Shown: positions 17,799 to 27,127, counted from the first letter of the stretch. The stretch: DNA of 64,000 bases from Clostridium sp. CAG:288 (GCA_000437395.1 FR898192.1:124001-188000); one strand, 5' to 3'. Numbers and translations are program-made. Notes: generated from the sequence alone by a model not told the origin.

Positions 17799-17921
17799 AA
17801 ATTCACCTCTCTGAACCAATCATGGTTCATTCATTTATATGCGAAAAAGAACTAATGTGATAACTATATAGACAATTCATTATTCTTAATCTAAAATATA
17901 AGCCGTAGAAAGGAGCAAAAT

Positions 17922-18656
17922 ATGAAATTACTATTAGATTTAATTAAAAACGCTACTAGATTATGTTTTGTCGATTTCGAAGGAACACAGTTAGAACATG
18001 AAATTATTGCAATCGGAGCTGTAGTAGCTAGTGTCGATGAACATGGACATATAGTTGCTCCATATAAAGAGTTTAAAATGATGGTCAAAGCCAAGCACAA
18101 AGTTGGTAAGGTTATTACAAACTTGACTGGCATTACTGATTCAATGTTAGACGATGCTGAAAGTTTTGATATTGTTGTAAGCAAACTAAAAGAATTTTTA
18201 CTTGAAGATGGTGAACCTATTGAGAACACTAAATTTGTTTGCTTTGGTGAACAAGATAGATTGATGATGAAAGTTTCAGCCTATTTAACAAATAAGATGG
18301 ATACTATAACTTTCTTTAAGCAGTTCTCTCATAACTATATAGATTTCTCTGCTTTTTTAAGCAATTTTATAACAGATAAAAAAGGAACAAAGCTTTCATT
18401 AGTCAACTTTGTACATTATTTTGATGAAGATACACACGGTGCAAGTCACGATCCGTTAAATGATGCTTATGATTTATTAAACCTTTATAAGTGCTTTTAT
18501 ACAAAAACAGATTATGTAAAAAAAGGTTACACAGAAACTTTGTTAAAACAAATGCCGGTTCCATCAATTCTTAAACCTAGTATTAATAAGATACTTAAGG
18601 GACGAAACGTCAAACATTCTGAATTTTTGAAGGACGTCGATGAATATTTTAAATAG
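17922..18656 (+). CDS. DEDDh-type 3'-5' exonuclease-like protein
   Basis: A 244-residue RNase H-fold exonuclease. FVDFEGT at residues 13-19 supplies the DxE pair, TNLTGIT near residue 65 is the family helix, and HDPLNDAYDLLNLY near residue 185 supplies the histidine and final aspartate of the DEDDh set. Related to the DnaQ/RNase T superfamily, but no polymerase or other domain is attached, so the substrate (RNA or DNA ends) is unknown. AAAGGAG precedes the start. It lies 40 bases upstream of recU on the same strand. Confidence 0.8.
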   Translation: MKLLLDLIKNATRLCFVDFEGTQLEHEIIAIGAVVASVDEHGHIVAPYKEFKMMVKAKHKVGKVITNLTGITDSMLDDAESFDIVVSKLKEFLLEDGEPIENTKFVCFGEQDRLMMKVSAYLTNKMDTITFFKQFSHNYIDFSAFLSNFITDKKGTKLSLVNFVHYFDEDTHGASHDPLNDAYDLLNLYKCFYTKTDYVKKGYTETLLKQMPVPSILKPSINKILKGRNVKHSEFLKDVDEYFK

Positions 18657-18696
18657 CTAAAGACACAATAAACTTGAAAGGAGAGACAGGCTAATT

Positions 18697-19275
18697 ATGG
18701 TCAATTATCCAAATGGTCAAAAAGTTGTTAAACCAAGTGAACAACAAATTAATCACTCTAGAGCGAATATGGGTATGCAACTTGAACACGATGTCATTAT
18801 CTCGTGTAATTTTTATAAAGACCAAAACAGAGCTTTAATTTATAAAAGACCTACTCCAATTAAAGTTTGTAAGATGGATAAAAATAATAGAACTCATATA
18901 ACTGATGCGTATTTTGATGAAAAATCAACGACTGACTTTAATGGTATTTATAGACAAAAGTATCTTGATTTTGAATGTAAAGAAACGATAAAAGATGCTT
19001 TGACTTTGTCAAAAATAAGACCACAACAAATTAGGCATTTACGTCAAGTACAAGAACTTGGTGGTTTAGCTTTCTTTGTCGTTAGATTTAAAGCGTATAA
19101 CGAAACGTATTTGTTAGATGCCAAATATATTTTAGATGCACAATCTAAAACTTTTAAAAGATCTTTTTTCATGGAAAATGGAGTTTTAATTAAGCCTGGA
19201 TTTCAGCCACGTCTATACTTATTAGAAGCTGTGGATGAAGAATATTTTAATGTCGAGGTTCAAAAGGTTTCTTAA
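18697..19275 (+). CDS. recU: Holliday junction resolvase RecU
   Basis: A 192-residue resolvase that cleaves four-way junctions in recombinational repair. The N-terminal NHSRANMGMQLEHDVI, the catalytic core with DAYFDEKSTTDFNGIY and YLDFECKET, and the stalk region match RecU. GGAGAG lies upstream. It overlaps the penicillin-binding protein gene, the recU-ponA order seen across Bacilli. Confidence 0.92.
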   Translation: MVNYPNGQKVVKPSEQQINHSRANMGMQLEHDVIISCNFYKDQNRALIYKRPTPIKVCKMDKNNRTHITDAYFDEKSTTDFNGIYRQKYLDFECKETIKDALTLSKIRPQQIRHLRQVQELGGLAFFVVRFKAYNETYLLDAKYILDAQSKTFKRSFFMENGVLIKPGFQPRLYLLEAVDEEYFNVEVQKVS

Positions 19276-21577
19276 ATTATTTTGTTCATTTTTTTCTTTA
19301 GTTATTTTCATTCCAACTTTTGTAGGAACAGTTTTTGTATTGACACGTATAAATAATTTAAATAATCCAGATATAGTCAAAAATCCAGAAATTAATTATT
19401 CAAAGTTTTACGATAAAAATGGTAATTTAATTAAGTCTTTAGGAGATACAAAAAACTCATATATTAAGTATGAAGATATTCCTAAGACTTTAATAGATGC
19501 TCTTGTATCAATAGAAGATTTATCATTTTTTGAACACGATGGCTTTGATGTTAAAAGAATTTCAAGTTCATTATTAAATAATTTAATGGGTAAAAATATT
19601 GAAGGTGCTTCAACTATTACTCAACAATTATCAAAGAACTTATTTTTAACTTCTGAAAAAACTATGACTAGAAAAATAGATGAATTACTATTATCTATCA
19701 AGTTAGAAAACAAATATTCCAAAGAAGAAATATTAGAATTTTATTTTAATATGGTTTATTTTGATCCAGTTGTTCCAGGAATAGTCAATTCATGTAAAAA
19801 GTTTTTTAATAAATATCCTTCTGTTTTAACTTTAAGTGAATGTGCTACTATTGTTGGATTAGTTAAATCTCCATCTAATTTAAATCCATTAAAATATCCT
19901 GATAGAGCTGATGAAAGAAAAAATGTCGTTTTAGGCTCTATGCTAAAAAATGGATATATATCTTTAGATGAATATAAACAAGCTAAAAATACTTTGGTAA
20001 AAGATATTATTAATACCCCACCGCAAAACGAAGCGGTAAATGACTATCAAGCTTATATAGATTGTTGCTATAAAGAAATACAGCGATTAACTAATCTTGA
20101 TCCTTATACAGTACCATTAAGAGTAGAAACTTATATGGATTCTAACATTCAAAGTTATGTCGATAAAATTAGTAGTGGTGAAGAATATAAATTTATAGAT
20201 AATAATCAACAGATTGGACTTGTATTAATAGAAAATGAAACTGGTAATTGTATAGCATTAAGTGGTGGAAGAAATTATGTTGGTGAGAAACTATATAATA
20301 GAGCTTATGATATGCGTCGTGGGCCTGCAAGTACAATTAAACCAATTTTTGAATATGCTTTAGCTTTTGAAAAACTTGATTACAATTCAAACACTACACT
20401 TGTTGATGAAGAAACTTTTTATCCTAATGGTGAAAGTCTTCATAACGCTGGTGATTCATACTATGGAGACTTATCATTAAAAGAAGCTTTGGGTTATTCA
20501 AAAAATACAACAGCTATAAAGACATTAGTTAAATTAGAAGAACAATTAGGCGATGAATATTTAAGCGATTATTTGAAATCGATAAATTTAATGGATGATA
20601 GTGAGTTTACTCTTTCCTATGGCTTAGGTGGAATGAAATATGGTGTTTCACCTTTAAATCTCGCTTCAGCATACTCAATGTTAAGTAGAGGTGGAATTTA
20701 TGTTAATCCATCATTAATTAAACGAATAGTATCAATTGATACTGGAAAAACAATTTATGAAGATGAAAAAGAAGGTAAAAGAGTTTTAAGCGATGAAGCT
20801 GCATTTATGACTACAGATGTTTTAACAAACATTGTTGAAGAAGATTATAACGGATTAGGAAAAGTTAAAATAAACAATGTTAAAATAGCAGCCAAAACTG
20901 GTACTGGAGCATACGATTCTAATACTATAAGTAAATTTGGTTATCCTAAAAACGCTGATAAGGACAGTTGGTTATGTGGATATTCTAAAGATTATACTTT
21001 GAGTGTCTGGAGTGGTTTTGATATTCCAATAAAATGTGAAAAAACATACTTTGGTAGTAATGATAAAAGAAGAAATACTAGCAAAGAAATATTTAAAAAG
21101 ATAATGGAAGAAATAAATGTAAAAGGAAGATCTTTTACAATTCCTCAAGATATTGTTCAAATTGATTTAGTTAAATATGCCGATGGTTATTTTTTGCCTA
21201 ACGGCTATATTCCAAGTAACTTCATAAATAAGACGTATGTAAAAAAAGGAAATGAATATGATGTTTATCCATTTCCTATATTACCAGATATTAATCCGAT
21301 AGTTTTTACATTTGACAACAAGTTATCTTTTTATCTTGAACCTTTAGAAGAATATGAAGATAAAGTTTATAAAAAAATATATGGTTCCTTAGGATATTTT
21401 ATAACGATAAACGATAACGGAAATAAAACTGTTAATTTTATTACGGGTCAAAACTTTGAATATTATTGTCAAGATCCATCTAAAGTGAAGTATGAAATTA
21501 AGTCGGGCTATGAAAAATTAACAAATATATATGGCAGTTCAATTATTAACGATTCTACGATTCTTACACCATGGTAG
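19250..21577 (+). CDS. ponA: Bifunctional class A penicillin-binding protein (PBP1A/PonA)
   Basis: About 775 residues. A membrane anchor at residues 8-32 is followed by a GT51 glycosyltransferase domain (EDLSFFEHDGFD, then GASTITQQLSKNLFL) and a transpeptidase domain with PASTIKP (active serine), SKNTT (SxN) and KTGTG. It polymerises and cross-links peptidoglycan. The start is uncertain: 19250 or 19235, neither with a clear ribosome site, and both inside recU, which suggests coupled translation. The 3' end overlaps the convergent nth gene by 39 bases. Confidence 0.93.
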   Translation: MSRFKRFLKLFCSFFSLVIFIPTFVGTVFVLTRINNLNNPDIVKNPEINYSKFYDKNGNLIKSLGDTKNSYIKYEDIPKTLIDALVSIEDLSFFEHDGFDVKRISSSLLNNLMGKNIEGASTITQQLSKNLFLTSEKTMTRKIDELLLSIKLENKYSKEEILEFYFNMVYFDPVVPGIVNSCKKFFNKYPSVLTLSECATIVGLVKSPSNLNPLKYPDRADERKNVVLGSMLKNGYISLDEYKQAKNTLVKDIINTPPQNEAVNDYQAYIDCCYKEIQRLTNLDPYTVPLRVETYMDSNIQSYVDKISSGEEYKFIDNNQQIGLVLIENETGNCIALSGGRNYVGEKLYNRAYDMRRGPASTIKPIFEYALAFEKLDYNSNTTLVDEETFYPNGESLHNAGDSYYGDLSLKEALGYSKNTTAIKTLVKLEEQLGDEYLSDYLKSINLMDDSEFTLSYGLGGMKYGVSPLNLASAYSMLSRGGIYVNPSLIKRIVSIDTGKTIYEDEKEGKRVLSDEAAFMTTDVLTNIVEEDYNGLGKVKINNVKIAAKTGTGAYDSNTISKFGYPKNADKDSWLCGYSKDYTLSVWSGFDIPIKCEKTYFGSNDKRRNTSKEIFKKIMEEINVKGRSFTIPQDIVQIDLVKYADGYFLPNGYIPSNFINKTYVKKGNEYDVYPFPILPDINPIVFTFDNKLSFYLEPLEEYEDKVYKKIYGSLGYFITINDNGNKTVNFITGQNFEYYCQDPSKVKYEIKSGYEKLTNIYGSSIINDSTILTPW

Positions 21578-22180
21578 TTGACATTTATCACAGTGGCAAT
21601 TTTTACCAGCAATACATATTTCTCTTCCAAAAGTAATTACTTGTCGGTGAAAATGAATCATATTATCTCCGCTATAGAGTTTAACAAGTTTTTGTTCTAA
21701 GTCTTTAGGTGAATCGTTTTTACTTGCAATATTAAGTCTTAACATTACTCTATTGACATGAGTGTCGACTGGAAACTCATTTAAATTAAATAATTCCCCT
21801 CTAACTACTGAAGCGGTTTTATATCCAACTCCAGGTAGACTCATTAAATCTTCTCTATCTTTTGGAACGATTCCATTAAATCTTTCAATTAAGATTTGAG
21901 CTGATTTTATAATATTTTTAGCTTTTGTAGGTGCTAAGCCAACAATTTTAATTATATCAATAACACTATTTAAATCTGCATTGGCTAAAGATTCAAGAGA
22001 AGGATATTTTGTAAACAATGTTGGTGTAACGCTATTTACTACTCTATCTTGTGATTGTGCACTCATTATGACAGCAAACAAAAGTTGATAATCATTTTGA
22101 TGATTTAAAAAACATTTTGTATTTGGATAAAGAGTATCTAAATATTCTTTTAAGTTATATAACTTTTCTTTATTTGTCAT
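21539..22180 (-). CDS. nth: Endonuclease III
   Basis: A 213-residue DNA glycosylase/AP lyase that removes oxidised pyrimidines. The helix-hairpin-helix motif LPGVGYKTASVV with the catalytic lysine is near residue 110, and the catalytic aspartate is in FPVDTHVNR. Four cysteines near the C terminus (in CIAGKNCHCDKCQLPWC) bind the 4Fe-4S cluster. It overlaps dnaD upstream by 11 bases and ponA downstream. Confidence 0.96.
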   Translation of the reverse strand: MTNKEKLYNLKEYLDTLYPNTKCFLNHQNDYQLLFAVIMSAQSQDRVVNSVTPTLFTKYPSLESLANADLNSVIDIIKIVGLAPTKAKNIIKSAQILIERFNGIVPKDREDLMSLPGVGYKTASVVRGELFNLNEFPVDTHVNRVMLRLNIASKNDSPKDLEQKLVKLYSGDNMIHFHRQVITFGREICIAGKNCHCDKCQLPWCKNRRIVNN

Positions 22181-22826
22181 CTTGAAGCCATTTGCCTTTT
22201 AACTGTTCTATTGTTTTTGCTGTGCCTTGTCTCCAGTCTTCAGATCTTGTCGTATAGCCTTCTTGATTTATATCTGCACTCTTTTCGAGTGCAAGGATCA
22301 TTTTATCTACTGCAGCAATTGTTACTCTCTTACTTTTTTGTTTAACTCTTTCAGTTGCTTCTTTAATCATGCCATCAGTTGCACCTTCACGATACCAAGA
22401 ACAGATTTTATCAAATTCGATAGAATTTAAAGAACGACCTAATAACTGTTCAAAATAAGCGTACATTGCTTCGCCTTTACTTTTGGCATCAGTTCTGATA
22501 TTGTCTTGAGCTTCAATCATTAAATCTTTTTGTGTATCAGAAAATATTTTTGTTATTAATGGATCTAAAGAAGTGACTGTTTTATTGTTATTTTCTTCAA
22601 AAGATATAAATCTTCTTTCAAATAATCTTGTAATTATATTATCTATTTCTTCTTTTTTAAGAGTCATTAAAGGTTCTATATCATCAGCCAAGACTAAATA
22701 TTTCTTTTCTTTAATAATTTCATTGATGCAAAATATTACTGCAATGTCGTTTTCGTTTAAACCATAGTTTTTATATCGCTTTATTAATAAAGAGCGCCAA
22801 TCAAAGTCTAATTTTGATATATTCAT
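22170..22826 (-). CDS. dnaD: DnaD-domain replication initiation protein
   Basis: A 218-residue protein with an N-terminal winged-helix oligomerisation domain (about 1-95) and a DnaD DNA-remodelling domain (about 120-200) carrying YFEQLLGRSLNSIEFDKICSW and the C-terminal YTTRSEDWRQG. It helps load the replicative helicase in Firmicutes. The dnaD-nth pairing facing recU-ponA matches Bacillus, except that no ypoC-like gene lies between. Confidence 0.92.
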   Translation of the reverse strand: MNISKLDFDWRSLLIKRYKNYGLNENDIAVIFCINEIIKEKKYLVLADDIEPLMTLKKEEIDNIITRLFERRFISFEENNNKTVTSLDPLITKIFSDTQKDLMIEAQDNIRTDAKSKGEAMYAYFEQLLGRSLNSIEFDKICSWYREGATDGMIKEATERVKQKSKRVTIAAVDKMILALEKSADINQEGYTTRSEDWRQGTAKTIEQLKGKWLQDDK

Positions 22827-22838
22827 AATTCTTTTCTC

Positions 22839-23786
22839 CTATTTAAACATTTTTAAAACACGTTCGAAGTTTTTGCAAGATAACTTTTCAATTTCTTCAT
22901 CTGTCCATCCTTCTTTGGATAGTCTATCGAATAAAATATTCCATTTTGTACAATCAGTTATTAATGGTGGAGTTTGAATACCATCAAAATCTGATCCTAA
23001 AGAAACTACATCTATGCCACCAACGGCTTTAATATGATTGAGGTGTAAAACTAGATCATTTAAATAATCGCCTGTTTTAGTAACGAAATTTTCACATAAA
23101 TTTAATCCAATTACGCCACCGCTTTTAGATATGATTCTAATCATGTCATCAGTAAGATTTCTTACGCTTGGATTAATTGCTCTCGCATTTGAATGACTAG
23201 CAATAATAGGTCCTTTATAAAACTCAATTGCATCATAAAAAGATTTATCACCTAAGTGGGAAACGTCTAAAAGCATTCCTAATCTATTTAATTCTAAGCA
23301 AACTTTCTTTCCAGTTTCTGTCAATCCAAAATTTGTTTCTGCTCGATTTAAATTTTCTCTTGGATAGTTTGGCCAAGCTAAAGAGTTAGGATAATTCCAA
23401 GTGAGTGTCATCATCTTAACGCCCTTATTATAAAGTCTTCTAAGATTGTCGAGTTTTCCCTCGATTATTTCACCTTCTTCGATACTTTTGAATATTGTGA
23501 CTTTTCCACTCTCTTTATTTTTTATATATTCGTCATACGATGTAAAAGGAGCAGCAATATTAGAATTAGCTTCAATAGCTTTATCTAATTTTTGAAAATA
23601 GCTACAGGCATCTTGAAAGAGTGTTCCTCCATGTTGAGGCATGTTTAAAAAACATGCTATTGTCCAAAGACTATATCCACTTTCATGAGCTCTTTTTAAA
23701 TCGATGTGTAACCTATTATTTTCTACAATATTTTCATCGTTTTTTATAGTTGTTAATGTGTCTGTATGCAAATCAATAATTTTCAT
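22839..23786 (-). CDS. Membrane-type dipeptidase (peptidase M19)
   Basis: A 315-residue TIM-barrel zinc dipeptidase related to renal dipeptidase. IDLHTDTL at residues 4-11 gives the HxD zinc ligands, SIEEGE contains the bridging glutamate, ASHSNAR gives a later histidine, and LGSDFDGI the final aspartate. These enzymes hydrolyse dipeptides, including L-D forms. No signal peptide or anchor is seen, so the bacterial enzyme is cytosolic. It overlaps cca by 14 bases. Confidence 0.9.
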   Translation of the reverse strand: MKIIDLHTDTLTTIKNDENIVENNRLHIDLKRAHESGYSLWTIACFLNMPQHGGTLFQDACSYFQKLDKAIEANSNIAAPFTSYDEYIKNKESGKVTIFKSIEEGEIIEGKLDNLRRLYNKGVKMMTLTWNYPNSLAWPNYPRENLNRAETNFGLTETGKKVCLELNRLGMLLDVSHLGDKSFYDAIEFYKGPIIASHSNARAINPSVRNLTDDMIRIISKSGGVIGLNLCENFVTKTGDYLNDLVLHLNHIKAVGGIDVVSLGSDFDGIQTPPLITDCTKWNILFDRLSKEGWTDEEIEKLSCKNFERVLKMFK

Positions 23787-24444
23787 GTTGGTCTCCTTTT
23801 ATTTTTTCATATTCTAGTAAACTATCTTTGTTAAATTTAGATAATTCTTCTTTGACTTTTAAAGGGTTTAGCTCTTTGATTAAATTAAAATTTTCAATAA
23901 TAGCTTTATGAAGATTTTCTTCATATTTAAGATTATATATGTTTTTAAACCTAATTGCTCTAAGTATTCTTAGAGGATCTTCTTCAAATCTAGTTTTCGG
24001 ATTACCTATAGACTTTAACACTTTGTTATTTATATCTATAACTCCTTCTTGAGGATCTAAAATATCTTTTTTACTATTCATATATATTGCGTTTATAGTG
24101 AAGTCTCGACGGTAGGAATCTTCAATATAACTATCGACAAATTCGATTATACTTGGATGACGATGGTCGTCATAATTACTTTCTTTTCGTAAACTAGCTA
24201 AGGTAAACTCATTGTTATCTAAAAAAATATTTACTATACCATATTTGGCAAACACTGTTTTAAATTCAATTTTAGATTTTTCTAAGCGTTTGACTATTTC
24301 TTTTGGTGTTAATCCAATAGCTATGTCATAATCGTCGTATGCAAAACCGAGGAGGTGATTCCTAACAGAGCCTCCAGTTAAATATACTTTTGATGTTTCA
24401 AAAAGCGATTCTAAATCAGCTAAATAATCGAATATTTCTTTCAT
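23773..24444 (-). CDS. cca: CCA-adding tRNA nucleotidyltransferase, short form
   Basis: A 223-residue class II nucleotidyltransferase. The head domain has TGGSVRN (residues 23-29), DYDIAIG with the catalytic aspartates and RRDFTINAI; the neck has EDPLRILRAIRF near residue 158. The protein ends soon after the neck and lacks most of the body and tail domains that bind tRNA; bacterial enzymes usually have about 390-450 residues. No frame continues the homology in the overlapping dipeptidase gene. It may be a reduced enzyme or one of a pair. Order dapB-cca recalls Bacillus. Confidence 0.75.
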   Translation of the reverse strand: MKEIFDYLADLESLFETSKVYLTGGSVRNHLLGFAYDDYDIAIGLTPKEIVKRLEKSKIEFKTVFAKYGIVNIFLDNNEFTLASLRKESNYDDHRHPSIIEFVDSYIEDSYRRDFTINAIYMNSKKDILDPQEGVIDINNKVLKSIGNPKTRFEEDPLRILRAIRFKNIYNLKYEENLHKAIIENFNLIKELNPLKVKEELSKFNKDSLLEYEKIKGDQHENY

Positions 24445-24456
24445 GACAAAAGTATA

Positions 24457-25092
24457 TCATGAAAGTGTACGCTTAAGTCCTTTAATATGCATAATATTTT
24501 TAATCTCGTTATCAATACCTTCAAGATAAACACTTTTATCTTTAATTTCATGAGTAAAAACTAATTTTGATTTTCCACTTATTGTTACTTCATGCTTATA
24601 AACATATTTTGAAACTCTATACGATATAAAAATTATTTTTGATTTTGTAAAGGCTTTAGATATTAAAATTGAGGTTCCACTTGGGGAATCCTTTTTAGAA
24701 TAATGATGATAGTCTTTGATAATAACTGTATTTGATTGATCGTCAAATAGCTTTAATGCTTTGATAAATAAATATAAAGACTTATCAAAATTATAGATAA
24801 CACTTATTCCTGTGTTGTTGGTGCTAGCGTAATATTCAAAATCTTTAATTTCTTTTTCGGTAAAACCTGTAGTACCTACAATAACGTGTTTTCCCTTATT
24901 TAAAGCATCTATAATTATTGGATAAGAAAAATTAGGATTAGAAAAATCAATTAAAATATCTACATCATCAATTATTTTAGAGTTGTATTTACTTAAAGAA
25001 TCAATTAAATGAACAAAATTATATTTGTCTTTAAAACTATTAAGTATAAGTTGACCCATTTTGCCTGAGTATCCACAAAGAAGTATTTTCAT
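24457..25092 (-). CDS. dapB: 4-hydroxy-tetrahydrodipicolinate reductase
   Basis: A 211-residue NAD(P)H reductase of the diaminopimelate/lysine pathway. KILLCGYSGKMGQ is the nucleotide-binding loop, VGTTGF is the second signature, and YHHYSKKDSPSGTS carries the catalytic His and Lys. It is shorter than the usual 240-270 residues, mainly by losses between motifs. The chosen ATG at 25092 starts directly at the Rossmann strand; no Shine-Dalgarno sequence is visible. In a spore former the product also feeds dipicolinate. Confidence 0.88.
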   Translation of the reverse strand: MKILLCGYSGKMGQLILNSFKDKYNFVHLIDSLSKYNSKIIDDVDILIDFSNPNFSYPIIIDALNKGKHVIVGTTGFTEKEIKDFEYYASTNNTGISVIYNFDKSLYLFIKALKLFDDQSNTVIIKDYHHYSKKDSPSGTSILISKAFTKSKIIFISYRVSKYVYKHEVTISGKSKLVFTHEIKDKSVYLEGIDNEIKNIMHIKGLKRTLS

Positions 25093-25124
25093 GTTAAAGC
25101 ATATGTTTAATAAAAATAAATATG

Positions 25125-25150
25125 CAAAAAAGGGCTCCAAAAGAGCCCTT
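25125..25150 (-). terminator. Terminator after hup
   Basis: Minus-strand GGGCTC and GAGCCC pair across TTTTG and are followed by TTTTTT. It lies 18 bases beyond the HU stop codon. Confidence 0.9.
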
Positions 25151-25167
25151 GAGTCTTTTAAACTAAA

Positions 25168-25440
25168 TTAGTTAAGTGAATCTTTAAGATTCTTAGATGC
25201 TTTAAAACCGACTGCTTTAGATTCCTTAATTTCGATTTTTTCGCGAGTTGATGGATTGAGACCTGTTCTAGCGGCTCTTTCTTTGACAACAAATGTTCCA
25301 AAGCCAGGAATTCTAACTTCTTCACCTGCGACTAAAGCTTCTCCAATAGCTACGAATGTAGCGTTTATAGCAACTTCAGCATTTTTCTTTGTTAAACGAG
25401 CTTGTTCAGCGACAACACCGGCTAAATCTTTTGTATTCAT
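25168..25440 (-). CDS. hup: DNA-binding protein HU
   Basis: A 90-residue histone-like protein. The N-terminal helices, the signature GFGTFVVKERAARTGLNPST (residues 46-65, including the DNA-intercalating proline) and the C-terminal KAVGFKASKNLKDSLN are all intact. It binds and bends DNA as a dimer and helps organise the nucleoid. Strong ribosome site (AAGGAG), own promoter, own terminator, so monocistronic. Position next to spoIVA matches hbs in Bacillus. Confidence 0.97.
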   Translation of the reverse strand: MNTKDLAGVVAEQARLTKKNAEVAINATFVAIGEALVAGEEVRIPGFGTFVVKERAARTGLNPSTREKIEIKESKAVGFKASKNLKDSLN

Positions 25441-25466
25441 AGTTTAAATTCTCCTTTTATAGCCAT

Positions 25467-25495
25467 AAGATAGCATAATGATATTACTTATGCAA
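25467..25495 (-). promoter_or_regulatory. Promoter of hup
   Basis: Minus strand: TTGCAT (25495-25490), a 17-base spacer ending in TGC, and TATCTT (25472-25467), an extended -10 arrangement. Confidence 0.65.
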
Positions 25496-25556
25496 GCGTT
25501 TTCTTTAGACAATAAAAGTTAAAAAAATCCAATGTTTACGGGAATATTTAGCATTT

Positions 25557-27035
25557 TTAAAAAACGAAAGCTATCAAGTTTCCTTTTCCTTTGTTAGAGA
25601 TAGTTTTTATTATCTGTTGAAGTTTAAGTTTTACTGGTTCTGGTAGACCACTTAACTTACCAACTATTCCACCTTGAATAACATCTTTAAGCTTTTGTCC
25701 AAACATTTCACATTCAAGCATTTCATCAATACCTTTATCGTAAGCGTCGGTTAGATATTTCAAGAAGAAATCACTTTGTTCTTTGCTACCAAGTATAGGC
25801 TCAAAGGATGTTGTAGTGTTAACTTTTATAATGTGATATGTTGGAGCATTTGCTTTAACTCTAATACCATAACGATTGTTAGTTTTAAAAGCTTCTGGCT
25901 TATCTATTTTCATTGATTGAGAAGAAGTAGAGGCAAAGCCATAGCCTGTCACTTCAGCCATTTTTATAGCGTTACCTAACAAATCATATTCTTTTTTAGC
26001 TTTTACGAAATCTGATAAGACTTTTATTAGCTCACTTTTATCAGTTATTTCGCATCCGACTAATTCTTTTAAAACTTTATCATATAAGTCTTCTTTTACG
26101 TCTAGTGTTATAGTTACGATTCCGCTTCCTAAATCTACGTTAGTTACTTTGGCATCACTCAAGTATTCATTAGTTAACATTGTAGGAATGATTTTTTCTA
26201 CATCTTTAACTTTTGAAGCCTCAGTCATTGATTGTTCTAGCGTTTGATTTATTGATGATTTTATGTAGTGACTGTCATCTAAATTACTTACCCACGTTGG
26301 TAATGAAAGAGCAACAGAAGTAATTGGGAATTCTAATAAAGCTTTATTTAAAAGCTCTAATCCTTCTTTTTCTTGCATGTTTTCTACATCTATTAACATA
26401 ACTGGACAATCGTATTTTTCTTCAAGTTCAGTTGCTAATTGTTGTGATTGAGTTGCTCCAGGTGTCTTAGTGTTTAAAACTATTACAAATGGTTTTCCAA
26501 TTTCTTTTAAGGAATTAACGATATCTTCTTCGGCTTTGATATATTTTTGACGATCAAAATCTCCGATTGTTCCGTCGCTTGTGACGACAATACCAATTGT
26601 AGAGTGTTCTTCAATTACTTTTTTGGTGCCTATATGTGCTGCTTCATCAAATGGTATTGGATCGTTAAACCATGGCGTTTTAACTAATCTCATTTTTCCA
26701 TCTTCAAGATAGCCAATTGATTCGTCAATAATATAGCCGACACAATCAATTAATCTTATTTTAACATCTAAATCTTCTTTAATTTTTAATGTGACAGCGT
26801 TTGCTGGTACAAATTTTGGCTCCGTTGTAGTGATAGTTTTTCCAGAACCTGCTTGTGGCAGTTCGTCAGTTGCTCTCTTTTTTTCTTCAGGGTCAGAAAT
26901 ATGCTTTAAAACAACCGCTTCCATAAAGCGCCTAATAAATGTTGATTTTCCAACTCTTACTGGACCGACGACGCCAAGGTAGCAATCACCATTAGTTCTT
27001 TCACCTAATACTTCCATGAGTTCTAATGCTTCCAT
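25557..27035 (-). CDS. spoIVA: Stage IV sporulation protein A, coat-assembly ATPase
   Basis: A 492-residue protein, the same length as Bacillus subtilis SpoIVA. The Walker A motif GPVRVGKST is at residues 24-32, followed by ETTTTEPKFVPA-like TITTTEPKFVPANAV, DCVGYIIDESIGY and NTKTPGATQSQ. SpoIVA polymerises with ATP on the outer forespore membrane and forms the base layer of the spore coat. The hydrophobic C terminus (NLIAFVF) agrees with the region needed for membrane recruitment through SpoVM. A GGGGGA site precedes the start. This gene strongly marks the organism as an endospore former. Confidence 0.97.
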   Translation of the reverse strand: MEALELMEVLGERTNGDCYLGVVGPVRVGKSTFIRRFMEAVVLKHISDPEEKKRATDELPQAGSGKTITTTEPKFVPANAVTLKIKEDLDVKIRLIDCVGYIIDESIGYLEDGKMRLVKTPWFNDPIPFDEAAHIGTKKVIEEHSTIGIVVTSDGTIGDFDRQKYIKAEEDIVNSLKEIGKPFVIVLNTKTPGATQSQQLATELEEKYDCPVMLIDVENMQEKEGLELLNKALLEFPITSVALSLPTWVSNLDDSHYIKSSINQTLEQSMTEASKVKDVEKIIPTMLTNEYLSDAKVTNVDLGSGIVTITLDVKEDLYDKVLKELVGCEITDKSELIKVLSDFVKAKKEYDLLGNAIKMAEVTGYGFASTSSQSMKIDKPEAFKTNNRYGIRVKANAPTYHIIKVNTTTSFEPILGSKEQSDFFLKYLTDAYDKGIDEMLECEMFGQKLKDVIQGGIVGKLSGLPEPVKLKLQQIIKTISNKGKGNLIAFVF

Positions 27036-27063
27036 ATCTTTCCCCCTTGTATGTCTTCTTTAT

Positions 27064-27092
27064 TAGGTATGACAATTGCATAATTTTTATGA
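27064..27092 (-). promoter_or_regulatory. Possible sigma-E promoter of spoIVA
   Basis: On the minus strand TCATAAA (27092-27086), a 14-base spacer and CATACCTA (27071-27064) resemble the mother-cell sigma-E consensus. Spacing leaves a leader of roughly 22 bases containing the ribosome site. spoIVA is sigma-E dependent in Bacillus; the match is partial. Confidence 0.4.
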
Positions 27093-27103
27093 TAAAGGAA
27101 TAA

Positions 27104-27127
27104 CAAAAAAAGGAGGAAACCCTCCTT
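27104..27127 (-). terminator. Terminator after spoVIF
   Basis: Minus-strand AGGAGG and CCTCCT pair across GTTT and are followed by TTTTTTT, just after the spoVIF stop. Confidence 0.82.

Noticed and set aside
27046..27073. Alternative sigma-E match GTCATAC with CATACAAG before spoIVA
   Set aside because: Transcription would start downstream of the ribosome site, leaving almost no leader.
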